A stretch of 64,000 bases of DNA, from NCBI GenBank assembly GCA_019279435.1, contig JAAALK010000080.1, positions 86,960,328 to 87,024,327 on the forward strand, written 5' to 3'. Position numbers and translations under genes: made by a program. Below are positions 32,989 through 43,781 of the stretch, piece after piece; positions within the stretch are counted from its first letter, which is position 1; every line of letters starts with the position of its first letter. Origin of the DNA: Zizania palustris (lineage: Eukaryota; Streptophyta; Magnoliopsida; Poales; Poaceae). Under the pieces are notes generated by a model. The model was given only the letters and a program-made list of their open reading frames with translations. It made no database searches and was not told the origin of the DNA.

Positions 32989-33483
32989 TGTTGGCGTAAA
33001 AGATTACGCTAACAGGTTTCTGAAGATTAGAAACTAACAAACGAAGTGTTTGTGAAGAAAACTATTCCAAGCCTCCGAAAGGATAATAACTTAGAATAGT
33101 TCGAAAGTGTGTATTGAATAACTTGTATTCGGTCCCTATTACAGGGTAAAACGGGGGGTATTTATAGGCCCAAACATTAAGGAAAAGACCTTTTTACCCC
33201 TCTATTACAACCGACATAGTGGAAACTATTCGGTACCCTTAATAGGGCTAAAATGGTAAAAGACTAATCTAATGAGAAAGAAGATAAGTCTTCCATCTTA
33301 GCTGGCAAAGAAGTTCTCGGAAGAGTCCAAGTTCGAAGATATACTCCGAACTAGAGCCCGTCATCATACTTCGAACTTGGCTTGATGCATCTCCGAAATT
33401 ATATGTTGGAAGTCTTCGTCTTAATCACCAGTCTTTATCTCGTCACTGCAATAACCCTGAAGATGGAATATTTTCCCCCAACA
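32989..33483 (-). repeat. G2 3' LTR (495 bp)
   Basis: TGTTGGCG...CCCAACA; minus-strand TATAAATA at 33159-33166. The adjacent PPT complement begins GTAGCCCCT at 33484 (minus strand AGGGGCTAC). Confidence 0.95.
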
Positions 33484-33492
33484 GTAGCCCCT
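33484..33492 (-). promoter_or_regulatory. G2 polypurine tract
   Basis: The minus strand reads AGGGGCTAC right before the 3' LTR start TGTTGG, in the position needed to prime plus-strand synthesis. Confidence 0.7.
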
Positions 33493-33808
33493 CGAATACG
33501 CTTCTCCGCTAAATCTGTAATGTTAGGAGAGCAGTATACGCAAGAAAAATAATCATGCGTAGGGGTTAGCAGATTTAAACCATCTCCGAACTACGTTGAG
33601 ATGTAAACTTTGAATCAGTTTTTAATAAAATTACTTTCGAAGTAACTTAGAACTAACTCGAAAAGTCTGAAAGTCTTTTTAGATTAGAAGAAATAGCCGT
33701 TAGTTTCTTTCTTCTAACGGAAGTTATGGAATGCTTTAATTTCGGAGCAAAGTAACGGTTGGGAATGTGAAACAACACAGGCAAACGGTAAAAAATCAGG
33801 GTCTGGGC

Positions 33809-33817
33809 TATAAATAG
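33809..33817 (+). promoter_or_regulatory. TATA box of the G2 antisense gene
   Basis: TATAAATAG 113 bp upstream of the ATG at 33922, on the strand opposite to gag-pol. The position fits an RNA polymerase II promoter of its own. Confidence 0.6.
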
Positions 33818-35581
33818 AGGGCCCAAACCTTTATTGAGTACCTTTTCACTGCTTTCGTGCAAACAAGCCATCACCCGAGCCCTAGCCGCCGTTTTTCATC
33901 TGAAACAATCCACAAAATCCAATGGCGAAAACTAGTTTCAAGGGTCCTGGAGCAACTTCAGCTTTGGCCCGGCAGCAAGCTGTTGCGGCGGCAGCGGCTG
34001 CATCATCGGCAACGGCAACTCCAAATCCTTCAGTGGTGGCAATGGCGCCGGTGGGAGGAAATCCCCAAAATGTCGGCCCCCAAGACCTCTTTCCAGCGTC
34101 GACGAAGTATACAGACCAGTCTTATCAACTGGGGCCGTCAACCTGCAGAAGGGAATCGCTTGCGGCTGCAGTAGAAGGCAAGATTAGTTCAGGGGTTATG
34201 ATTCGCAAACCTGGGAAGGAAATCATTCCGTCACCAAGACCAGGAGAAGTGGTCGTCTTCGAAGCTGGTTTGGGGCTTCCGGCGGTAGACTTCTTGGCGG
34301 AAGTATTAGACTTGTTCCACGTCACCCTCCCCCAACTCTCTCCGAATGCGGTAGCGCGTCTTGCCATCTTCGAATGGGCGTTGCGAGCCAAAGGTTGTGA
34401 AGGAAGGGCAGAGATCTTCGCAGCACTGCATAGAGCTTCATGCCAATCGAAGACTTTCCTAGGCTCCAGAGGTGAGAAAATAGTATTGGCCTTTGGAAGC
34501 ATCAACTTCAGACTCCGGGACGAATATGCTCTCCGGTTTCCCGCTAAGGCCATCAATGCTAGATGGTACACCGATTGGATCCTGAAGTGGTTTTACGCCG
34601 AAGTTGGGGCGATCAGCCGTCTAGTCGGACCTTTGCGAGACATCAACTTCCGAAAGGAAGCCCTTGTGCATCCAGATCCGGGTCAGCTCGAAGCTCGCCT
34701 CAACTTACTTCAAAAAATTAGTCATCGGTTCAGCATGCGAGACTTAGCCAAAGAATTCCTCGGGCTTCAAATCCCTCCCCTAATGGCCAACTGGCCAATC
34801 ACTTTCGAAGAGGATTCAGAAGGCGGTCTTCGGAAAATTTCTTCAACTTCGAGTCCTGCAGGTAACTTCGAAAACAACATACTCTATGTATATTTATTCG
34901 AAGAGTTAACGAACTTAACTCATTTTTTAGCTTCTTCCGCCCTTATAACGTCGGAGCAAATTGTACGAGCTTCGGAGAAGATTTTGGGCGTCCCAACTCT
35001 GACCGAGAAAGAATGGAGAATCAAATTGGTTGGTAGTTGGGAGCGATCCAACCGAGTATGGGGGCTACTCGAAGTGGTTCCGCCCCCTTTGGTGGATTGG
35101 GTGCCTTTAGAGAAAGGGCCTAAGAAGAGGAAAGCCGAAGCTGGAACTTCGAGATCTGCCAAGACTCCGGTCAAGAAAGTAGCTCGAAAGCCAAGAATTC
35201 CTGCGCCTTCGAGTCCAAGAGCTTCAATCTCTGATTCTCAAGAGGATGAAGGCATGTTGCTCGTGAGGCTGATTGACGAGGATGCATCCCAACAAAATAC
35301 ACATATTGAAGATGTTGCGAGCGTGCCGGAGTCTCAAGTCAACCTCGAACAAGTGAGGACTCCGGCTGCTCAAGAAAATTTACCTCAAGAGGGAGTCCTA
35401 GACGGAGCCCCTGTGGATGAAAGCGGAGTCGAAGTTACTGCAGCTTCGATTCCGGGTGAAGTAACAACGGCTGTTCAAGGAGATGCTCCAACAGTCGAAG
35501 ATTTGACTGTTGACTCTAACGAAGACCTTGCCTTTGACCCGCCAAGCAGCCCAATGCTCACCCGTCGCCAGAATGTCGAAG

Positions 35582-35654
35582 GTAAACTTCGCATAATTCT
35601 TTTGTTCTTTTTTCCTGCGAAATTATACAATGTATAATACCTTTGTTTTTACAG
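35582..35654 (+). other. Intron 1 of the G2 antisense gene
   Basis: GTAAAC...TTTTTACAG, 73 nt and AT-rich. Removing it joins phase-1 exon ends into a continuous frame (Gly codon across the junction). Confidence 0.7.
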
Positions 35655-36090
35655 GATCTACTTCCATGGAAGAGGTCCGTCCCGAAGATACAATTTCTGG
35701 ACCTTCGACAACTTCGGAGCCAATTCTAGGAGCCACTCAAATGGGGCCTGGAAAAGGCAAAGGGAAGATGGACCCCCTCCCTGCTCCAAGCTCAGGATCA
35801 ACTCCGTCTGAATCAATAGACGAGAGCCAATCTACTGAGGGGGCCAGTCTACTGGGGCTCCGAAGACCACAGCTCAGCACTTCGGACCTTCGCCAAGCGA
35901 AGATGACCAGCAAGCCTTGAGCATGCTCCCCCTTCTAGCTCCTTTCTTGGAGCGAAGAACTGGGCTTCGGACTTTGCTCGAGCCTTTGGATCGAGCTAGT
36001 CGCGAAGTCGGGGAGACGGACTGAGTGGCTATCTTGAGCGAGGCGGAGAGTTCGGAGCTTAACACTGCCATGGAATGAGCAGCATACCAG

Positions 36091-36163
36091 GTATGAAGTA
36101 TCTGCAAAACAACATCAAATTTATATACAAATAATTTCTTACCTTGGTTTTTTCTTTTCGCAG
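36091..36163 (+). other. Intron 2 of the G2 antisense gene
   Basis: GTATGA...CTTTTCGCAG, 73 nt and AT-rich. It follows a CCAG exon end, and the acceptor opens in the frame of the exon 3 coiled coil. Confidence 0.65.
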
Positions 36164-36997
36164 CAAACAGTCTTGGCCCGAGCTGCGAACATCTCAAATG
36201 AACGTGGAAGTGTTCGCCTTCGAGAAGAAAATGCAACTCTTCAATGAAATCTTACTATCTCCGAAGGTCGAGTGGCCCACATGGACAACATGGTTTCAAC
36301 GGAGCGCAGGGCCATACAAAGCTTGGAGGCTGTGAACAAAGAACTCGAAGCAAAAAAAATTGTGCTTCGAGCAGAAATTGAAAAGATGCGGGCGGAGCAC
36401 GCTACTGCGGGGGCCGAGCTTGTTAGACTCCGAGAAGAGGCTAGCCAGCTACTAAATCAGAAGAATTCTTTAGCTACGAAGGCAGCTAGGCTCTCTGGAG
36501 TAGTAGGAGACCTATCTTCGACGAAGGATGCATTGATTGAAGATAAGCTGAAGTCAGAGAAGGTAGCTGCGGAGGTCATGGACCAATTGCTAGGCATTCT
36601 GGAGTACTTCGGTACTACTAGGACGCTTCCTTCGGATGACAACATCTTTCTGCTGCGCCGGCTGAAGAGGATCCAAGGAGCAGCGAAGCAAATGAAGACA
36701 GCGGGCATTCGGTACGAAGAAATCTCCGGACAAGTGGCTGCTGTCGGCATACTTCGTTACTACGAAGATTTGGGCCGATCAATAACTCCGAGCGCAGGAG
36801 AGGGTCCCATTACCTTCGATGACGACCAGCTTCTTACTCCCTCCGAAGGTGTGGCCGCTGCTTGGCAAGCCTTTCAAACTTCATGGAGAGCCGAAGGTCG
36901 CTCTGCGATCAAGGCCTGGATTGGTGAAGGACAACGCCAGAAGCAGGCTCGGTCCCAAGCTTCGAGCAGTCAGCCTCCTCCAAACCCGCAGGTTTAG

Positions 36998-37557
36998 AAT
37001 TACCTTAGGATCTTCAACTATGTAAAGCACTGGAGGCAAAAGCTTCAACAAGAACAAAAAGACTTTAGAGCTTCAAAGGGAGGCAGAAGAGTTAAACGCA
37101 AAGTTGTTAGAACTCCCAGCATTGGAACTAGTCGTTCCAACCCTAGCTCTAGAGATCAAAGAGGTCTTCGATTCCTTCTTGGTATAGATACCAATTTTTC
37201 ATGATGTAATCATATTTGCTCGAATAATAAATATCGATTTAAAATTGTCTCCCTATTTATTAGCCCCTCTTTGGGCGTAAGCAACTTCGAATTGTATTCA
37301 AATATGGTTAGGCACAAAGAAAACTTAGGAGTACAATTTTGGGGGTTCGGAGCCCCTCAATAATTTAAAGATCGATTAAAATCTTATAAAATGTCTTCGA
37401 CTATTTGTAGTCTGAAGATTGGCAACTTAGTACCTTATGCTTTTGAAAGAAATCACTTGAGATAACTTTCCGGACACTTTAGTGTCTTAGATAATTTGTC
37501 ACTTTCGACTTTTTTAACAGACATTCGAAGCTCATGGCTCAAACTCTGTTTTGTTTT
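36998..37557 (+). other. Region downstream of the G2 antisense gene
   Basis: AT-rich; includes the poly(A) signal AATAAA at 37226-37231 on the plus strand. No gene is seen on either strand. Confidence 0.6.
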
Positions 37558-37795
37558 GGCCTCCTTCGGCTCTTTTTTGCGAATTTTGTCAAACCAGTGG
37601 TTTGGAGTTCGCAGTGGTCTCTTTGGACTCTTTTTACGGATACCTACAAGCCGGTGGCTTGGGCTCCACATCATTTGGTCTCTTTGGACTCTTTTTATGG
37701 ATATCTTCCACCCGGTGGCTTGGACTCCGCATTCTGTGGTTTTCGGGCTCTTTTACGGATGTCTTCAAGCCGGTGGCTTGGACTGCAGATTATGT
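37558..37795. repeat. Four-unit tandem repeat, about 60 bp per unit
   Basis: Units start near 37558, 37617, 37678 and 37739. Each has the pattern TCTTTGGACTCTTTTTACGGAT then about 10 bp then CGGTGGCTTGGACTCC-like sequence; the first unit is the most diverged. Lies between integrase and the antisense gene's 3' end. Tat relatives are known for tandem repeats in this zone. Confidence 0.88.
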
Positions 37796-37965
37796 CAGCC
37801 CACCACCTCGGAAAATATGATTCAAATTAATGACACTTCCCTCTCGGTCAACTCCGCGGTTCCAGTGCATCCACTCGGAAGCTGGAAGTTTATGAGGGGT
37901 AGGCACTATCTAAACCATATGCTTTATTGATTCGAAAAGTGATTACACATGATTACAAGGAGCCC

Positions 37966-39312
37966 TTATGCGAAGTATCGCTTTAGGTGCTCCGCATGCC
38001 AAGTATGTACTAACTCTTCACCTTCCAAATTAGCTAATTTAAAAGAACCAGGACGCCTGGAGCGAACAATTAAGTATGGACCTTCCCATTTATTTCCTAA
38101 TTTTCCTGGTGCTATGATACTTCACAAAACGAGATGACCCGGCCTAAGTTCATTAATCTTAACCTTCGGGTCAAACCAAGCCTTCGTCTGCTGGTGATAC
38201 TTTGATAAATTGGCCACAGCTCGAAGTCTTGTCTCCTCTATTAAATCCAGCGAAGCTTGTCTTTCTCCTTCTATTTCCGGTTCAGTGCTGTGAAGTGATC
38301 CTCCTTTGAGCTCTGTTGGTGTCATAGCTTCATCTCCGAATAATAGTCTGAATGGAGTGAAACTCGTGGACCTCGTTTGAGTGGTCCGAATGGACCACAA
38401 AATCTTCGGAAGTTCTTCGGTCCAGAGTCCTTTTGCCAATCCTACAATCCTTCGATTTAGCCCTGACAAAATATTACCATTGGCTCTTTCTATAGCTCTG
38501 TTAGACTGAGGATGTCTCACTGCAGGAAAACATAATTGGATGCCTAGATCTTCGCAAAATTTCTTGAAAGGTTCTGCGTCGAATTGTGTTCCATTGTCAA
38601 TTGTGAGTTGTCTAGGCACTCCGAACCGGCAAATGATATTCTTCCAGAAAAATTTTTGTACATTGTTCGAAGTAATAGCTGTTAGAGGTTCTACTTCGAC
38701 CCACTTTGAAAAATATTCAATTGCTACCACTGCGAACTTCAAATTTCCCTTTGCTGTTGGGAAGGGGCCAATAAGATCCATACCCCATCTGACCATGGGC
38801 CATACTGGAGCTATAACTTGAAGGGCTGTTGGTGGGCGATGACTCCTTCATCACATCCACTGACATCCTTGACAAGTGCGGACCAAGCTCTCCGCATCAG
38901 CTACTATTGTAGGCCAATAAAGCCCCTGGCGAAGTGTTTTTCCTGCCAAAGCTCGAGGGGCCAAATGGCTACCGCAAAGTCCTTCATGGATTTCTCGAAT
39001 AATTTCTTGACCTTCGGCTTGAGATATACATCGGAGTAGAGGGGAACATACTCCGGCCTTGTATAAAATACCGTTGATTATTTGATAATTCCGAGTTCTA
39101 AGCTTTAACCTCGAAAGCTGTGGCCGTTCGGACATATTTGCTTCTCCTTGCAACACTTCCATGATTGAACTTCGCCAATCTATACTTGGAATGCAAAGGA
39201 CCTCTGCAGCTGGAATTTGTGGCACCAAAGGCGTACTGAGTTCTTCATAAAAAGCTTCTTCGGGTATGTCCATACCTCCGGCTGCAGCTTTCGCTAAGAT
39301 GTCAGCTTGCAT
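37966..39312 (-). pseudogene. pol: G2 integrase
   Basis: Inserts cDNA into host DNA. The N-terminal zinc region H...H...C-Q-G-C ends near 38855. The catalytic core (38796-38122) shows W-G-M-D-L-I-G-P, T-I-D-N-G-T-Q-F and an E in A-I-E-R-A-N-G, giving D-D-E. The C-terminal part after 38122 has W-E-G-P-Y and H-L-K-R-Y-F blocks typical of the Gypsy integrase end, stopping at TAA 37966-37968. Breaks: two adjacent TGA codons near 38848-38853 and TGA 38122-38124, all in one frame. No chromodomain is visible. Confidence 0.9.
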
Positions 39313-39997
39313 ATTTTCTACTCTAGGTATACTTCGGATGGAAATCCCTTTAAATGCTGCTTCGATCTTTCGGATTTCTTCTAAGTACTTTGCAAGCTGT
39401 GGATGCCAGGACTTGGAAACTTTTGTCCACGTGCCCTGCTACAATCTGAGAATCTGTTTTAATAACAACTCTTGTAGCCCCTAGAGCACGTGCCTTGCGA
39501 AGTCCCAACAGAATTCCTTCATACTCCGCTGTATTATTGGTAGACTTAAAGTTGAGTCTTGCGGAGTACAAAGCCTTTTGCCCTGAAGGCGAAATTATTA
39601 CAGCTCTGACACCTGCTCCAGATGCTTGAAAAGCTCCATCGGAGTAAATAGTCCAAATTTCTTCACTTTGCTTCTCTGGAGCCCATGTTGCAGGGGGGGT
39701 CCACTCTGCTACGAAGTCAGCCAATACTTGCGACTTAATTACTATCCTTGCCACAAAGGATATGCCGAAGGGTGCTAGTTCAACTGCCCACTTTCCAATT
39801 CTCCCAGTGGAGTCTTTACTTCGGAGCATATCTCCCAAAGGATACGAAGTTGGTACGATTACATTATGAGCCAAAAAATAATGTCTCAATTTCCTCGAAG
39901 CCATTATCAGAGCATAAGTGAACTTTTCAAGCTCAGAATATCTTGTCTTTGCTCCTGACAATGCTTCGGACACAAAATAAACTGGATTTTGTACCAA
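39313..39997 (-). pseudogene. pol: G2 RNase H region: degenerate gRH end and archaeal-like RNase H
   Basis: 39997 to about 39720 is the end of the ordinary Gypsy RNase H and connection. From about 39665 a second RNase H follows, with Y-S-D-G-A, N-T-A-E-Y-E-G and K-T-D-S-Q blocks, supplying D, E and D catalytic residues. It would remove the RNA strand during reverse transcription. A one-base shift near 39405 breaks the frame before the linker to integrase. This dual arrangement is the Tat signature. Confidence 0.87.
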
Positions 39998-40000
39998 CTT

Positions 40001-40801
40001 TCAATTGAAATCCATTTCTCTGACAAGGACTACGCTGACAGCAGAGCCTGTAGCCGCAAGGTAAAGGAGTAGGGTTTCGTCCGCAGTAGGTACCGTGAGT
40101 GCTGCTAGACAACCGGTCAGCTTTTGCACTTGCTTCAAATTCTTTGGGGGAGCCATCTTTTGCAACACAGTTATTTGAGTGGGGCTAGCTTCGATCCCTC
40201 TGCTTGAAACTAGGTACCCTAACAATTTACCAGCCTGCGCCCCGAAGATACATTTTTCGGGGTTGAGACGGATCCCACATGCCCGAAGGCTATTAAATGT
40301 TTATGCTAAGTCTAGGCTATGTTGGTGCTTAAAAGCACTCTTGATTACAATATCATCCATGTAGGCCTCTACATTACGACCTAGCTGATGACCTAGAGCC
40401 TTAGCAATTAACCTCGAAAATGTAGCACCGACATTTCTTAAGCCAAAGGGCATTCTTACATAACAACAGACTCCTGAAGGAGTTACGAAGCTTGTCTTGA
40501 TTTCATCTTCACGCTTCAACCAAATTTGATGGTAGCCGGAATACGCGTTGAGGAAGCTTAATAACTCCGAACCAGCAGTGGAGTCGACCAACTGATCAAT
40601 TCGGGGCATGGGGTAGGGGTGGCGGGGGCATGCTTTATTCAGAGATGTAAAATCAATACACATGCGCCACTTCCATGAAGATTTCTTCTTAACGAAGACT
40701 GGGTTGGCTAACCACTCCGTATGAGCCACTTCTCTGATAATCCCAGCCTTCAGTAACTTTTCAACTTCGTCTTTAGCAAGAACAGCTCTCTCCGCAGACA
40801 T
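40001..40801 (-). pseudogene. pol: G2 reverse transcriptase with 138-bp deletion
   Basis: Contains K-W-R-M-C-I-D-F, S-G-Y-H-Q and A-Y-M-D-D motifs. GAA-to-TAA follows the L-D-L-A block near 40310, and GGA-to-TGA is near 40000. Compared with G1, about 46 residues between the thumb/connection and gRH are missing in frame (junction near 40103), with short AGTG repeats at the parental ends. In addition, an in-frame TGA replaces the Arg codon at 40802-40804. Confidence 0.9.
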
Positions 40802-40804
40802 CTT

Positions 40805-42163
40805 TCAGAGTCCTTGCCTAACAGGTCGAGCCTTCGGGTTCACAAGTAAACTGTGTTCAATAATGTCCCGACTGACTCCGGTGATGTTTTCATCAGACCA
40901 AGCAAAGACATCCAAATTTTCCTCAACTACTTTTTCTAAGGAGGCAGCAACTTCTGGAGGCAAGTCTTTACCAAATTGAAATGAATAATCCTTGCCATCT
41001 TTGACAATAATCTTCATTGCAATCTCTCCTTTAGGACTTGGTCTTGGGAAGGATCTTTTCGAGGATTCGCTAGGAGCAGAAAAATTCTCCGGATCATCTT
41101 GCACACTGTTCACTTGCCTTGGGTCAAGAGGAGGGCCATGACCGTACTCTGCCCTTCTTGCGATGGCCTGATCTCCGAAGACAGTGAGTACTCCTGCTTG
41201 TGTGGGCATCTTCATACACAAGTAATTATGATGCGCCACAGCTCTGAATTGATTTAACATGCCTCTTCCGAAGATGACATTATATGCATATGGAGCATCT
41301 ACGACGTCAAAGATTACTTCTTCTGTCCTGACCATTAGCCCCTCTCCGAAAGTAACTTCTAGGCCAATTTCGCCGAGGGCATCAAGAGGGGGTCCTGCAA
41401 ACCCTTGCAAAGGACGGGCTGCCGGGAGAAGATGCTTTCTGGAGATACAGAGTTGGTCAAAAGCTTGAACAAAAATAATATCCGCCGAACTCCCTCCGTC
41501 AACTAGCACTCTCTGCACCTCAGTTCCTGTTATGTCAGCAGTGATGACAAGTGGGTCTGCATGTGGAAATTTAACACCAACTGCATCTTCTGCGGAGAAA
41601 GATATTGGCACATGAGACCATTCAGGCATAGCAGCTGTAGATGAAGAGGTTCCAATATGGCCCACCTCTCTGACATACTCTCTTCTCTTCCTCTTTGACA
41701 TACTTCCGAGAGTACCTCCTCCAGAGATTGGGAGGACCACTCTTTTTCCTCGATCTTGCCCCTCTTCTTGCTTCGGAGGTGGCATAATATTGCCCACCAA
41801 AGGGCGTCTTGCCGAATCGAAGTTTTCTATCCGCGACACAGCCTGGACGGGCTCCGGACGCACTTCAACTAGAACTCGGTCAGTAGTGCCTCGACCCGAA
41901 GTTCTTTCCAGATACTCTCCTCTCAGAGCAAGTATAGCCTTGCAAGTATCAGTTGCATGGCTTCGGTTTTCACCATGGATACAGCAGAAAAGGGTCTGGC
42001 CTTTGCCAGCCGGTTTCCCTGGCAGCCCCCAGCCGCTGGTCTTGGTTCCTGATGGTTGCGGAGCTCTTTGGGCAAACTTCTGCAGGGGTGCAATGTTCAG
42101 AACTTCCGAACGAGGATGCTTTTGCCCCCTATGCTTGTCATGTTGAACCTCGAAGCTAGGCTC
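40805..42163 (-). pseudogene. G2 Gag C-terminus and protease
   Basis: Opens after a CAA-to-TAA nonsense codon (42164-42166) that separates it from Gag in the same frame. It includes the C-C-I-H-G-E...C knuckle-like block (about 41960-41990), a basic linker, then retropepsin with V-D-G-G-S-S about 41490 and the flap/G-R-G-M region to 41260. The linker to RT runs on to 40805. One base here that is missing in G1 keeps gag and pol in a single frame. Confidence 0.85.
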
Positions 42164-43219
42164 TTACTGCCGTGCTGAAGTTTTCACTTCCAATTTCACT
42201 TCTTGCAATATCGATGGGGTTGCAGCGGTTCTCCGAAGCCATCCTTCTTCTGACCTCGCATACTCTTTGAAATATGACATCAACTGAGAAACAGAAGATA
42301 TGCTTTTCCGGTGAAGTTTATCAAGGAGGCCTAGATGAATGACTCCCTCTCGAGCTGCATCAACTACTGAAGACGTAGTCAACCCTCGGATCTGCGACTT
42401 CGTATGAGCGAAGCGCTTGAAGTATTGTCTCAATGTCTCTCCAGGGAGCTGCTTCACCTGGAAAAGACTTCCTGTTGACATTGGGGGCACGAAGGTGCCT
42501 TGGAAATTGCTTACGAACTTCTTCTTCAGCTGCCCCCACGAATTAATTGATCCTGGCTTCAAGGACCAGAACCACCGCAATGCCACTCCTTGAAGAGCTA
42601 GGGGAAAGCATTTTGCCATAGTGTCCCGCACTCCTCCACTAGCTTCAATTGCTAGAGCATAAGAACGGACAAATTCTCTAGGATCTTCATCTCCGGCATA
42701 CTTGCAAAGCTTCGAAGTTTTGAACATGGGGTCGAAGCGTACTTTCTGCAACTCGGGATGCAGCGGAGACTCGGTATCGAAGGAGGCATTCTCTGGGGCT
42801 TCAAGATAAATAACCTCGTCGTCTTCAGGCACTTTGGGAATGGTTGTGGTGGGTTGAGAGCGAAGCCTATTCGCGGCTTCTTGCCGCCACCTTGCAACTT
42901 CGGCTTGGAGACTGGCCATTTGAGCGGCCATATCACCAAGATTGTCTTCATCTCCTCCGGAAGGATCTTCCGGGTCTTGAGAACTGTAGGGATCAGTTCG
43001 AAGTGGAACCTGAGGTGGAAGAGGGACTCCGGGTGGCCGAAGTATGGATGGAATTGGCGAAGGAACTCCGTATGCTCGAGGAAGGGGAATCCCTTCCGGG
43101 ATTTGGGGTGGAGGAAACGTCGAAGGTCCTCCGACCTCAACTGTATCTGAAGATCTTAATCCGGAGGTCCGAGGGGACCTCCGAATAGGATTACCGGCTA
43201 CACTCCGCTTAGGAGGCAT
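42164..43219 (-). CDS. gag: G2 Gag, N-terminal 351 residues
   Basis: ATG 43219 starts a basic Pro-rich N-terminus. The retrotransposon Gag core lies at about residues 165-330 (F-V-R-S-Y, A-L-R-W-F-W-S-L and F-K-R-F blocks). It ends prematurely at a TAA that replaces the CAA found in G1. A truncated Gag could still assemble but lacks its RNA-binding knuckle. Confidence 0.88.
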   Translation of the reverse strand: MPPKRSVAGNPIRRSPRTSGLRSSDTVEVGGPSTFPPPQIPEGIPLPRAYGVPSPIPSILRPPGVPLPPQVPLRTDPYSSQDPEDPSGGDEDNLGDMAAQMASLQAEVARWRQEAANRLRSQPTTTIPKVPEDDEVIYLEAPENASFDTESPLHPELQKVRFDPMFKTSKLCKYAGDEDPREFVRSYALAIEASGGVRDTMAKCFPLALQGVALRWFWSLKPGSINSWGQLKKKFVSNFQGTFVPPMSTGSLFQVKQLPGETLRQYFKRFAHTKSQIRGLTTSSVVDAAREGVIHLGLLDKLHRKSISSVSQLMSYFKEYARSEEGWLRRTAATPSILQEVKLEVKTSARQ

Positions 43220-43262
43220 GGTGTAAGAAGTTGGTAGAGAACGAAGTTTCTTGGACTAGGTT

Positions 43263-43279
43263 CCGCACGGACGGCGCCA
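43263..43279 (-). promoter_or_regulatory. G2 primer-binding site
   Basis: The minus strand reads TGGCGCCGTCCGTGCGG, two bases from the 5' LTR; same site as in G1, tRNA-Asp-like at its first nine bases. Confidence 0.65.
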
Positions 43280-43281
43280 AC

Positions 43282-43776
43282 TGTTGGCGTAAAAGATTAC
43301 GTTAACAGGTTTCTGAAGATTAGAAACTAACTAACGAAGTGTTTGCGAAGAAAACTATTCCAAGCCTCCGAAAGGATAATAACTTAGAATAGTTCGAAAG
43401 TGTGTATTGAATAACTTGTATTCGGTCCCTATTACAGGGTAAAACAAGGGGTATTTATAGGCCCAAACATTAAGGAAAAGACCTTTTTACCCCTCTATTA
43501 CAACCGACATAGTGGAAACTATTCGGTACCCTTAATAGGGCTAAAATGGTAAAAGACTAATCTAATGAGAAAGAAGATAAGTCTTCCATCTTAGCTGGCA
43601 AAGAAGTTCTCGGAAGAGTCCAAGTTCGAAGATATACTCCGAACTAGAGCCCGTCATCATACTTCGAACTTGGCTTGATGCATCTCCGAAATTATATGTT
43701 GGAAGTCTTCGTCTTAATCACCAGTCTTTATCTCGTCACTGCAATAACCCTAAAGATGGAATATTTTCCCCCAACA
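43282..43776 (-). repeat. G2 5' LTR (495 bp)
   Basis: Same length as the 3' LTR with about six differences by eye, mostly C/T or G/A. Followed by CCAGA (43777-43781). Confidence 0.95.
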
Positions 43777-43781
43777 CCAGA
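43777..43781. repeat. G2 right target-site duplication (CCAGA)
   Basis: Matches 32984-32988. Confidence 0.93.

Larger units (their letters stand above)
33922..36997 (+). pseudogene. G2 antisense gene: three exons, Transposase_28-like and coiled-coil protein
   Basis: Exon 1 is 33922-35581, exon 2 35655-36090 and exon 3 36164-36997. Both introns are 73 nt, GT...AG, with pyrimidine-rich ends (TTTTTACAG, TTTTCGCAG). Exon 1 splices in phase to exon 2. The protein has an Ala-rich N-terminus, a globular region (about residues 90-380) matching the 'putative gypsy type transposon' family, with G-E-V-V-V-F-E-A, V-A-R-L-A-I-F-E-W and A-F-G-S-I-N-F blocks, then a basic/acidic Ser/Pro-rich linker. Exon 3 adds a long coiled coil and a Gln/Ser/Pro tail. 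Function is unknown. Defects: a one-base shift in the G run near 35840 and TGA at 36022, 36076 and 36245. A homologue is in G3 (12787-13303). A poly(A) signal AATAAA is at 37226-37231. Confidence 0.78.
32989..43776 (-). mobile_element. Gypsy G2: full-length Tat-lineage element (10.8 kb)
   Basis: Paired 495-bp LTRs, PBS, PPT, perfect 5-bp TSD, minus-strand gag-pol in the order Gag, protease, RT, gRH, second (archaeal-like) RNase H and integrase, plus a plus-strand gene and a tandem repeat near the 3' LTR. The second RNase H and the antisense gene mark the Tat group. By eye the LTRs differ at about six sites, so insertion is recent, yet gag-pol has at least five stops and a 138-bp in-frame deletion. 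Confidence 0.95.

Noticed and set aside
37558..37795. CRISPR-like array
   Set aside because: Units are directly adjacent with no unique spacers, and this is a plant transposon region.
37496..37930. 144-codon frame and overlapping frames in G2
   Set aside because: Produced by the 60-bp tandem repeat; all three frames are open because the repeat lacks stops.
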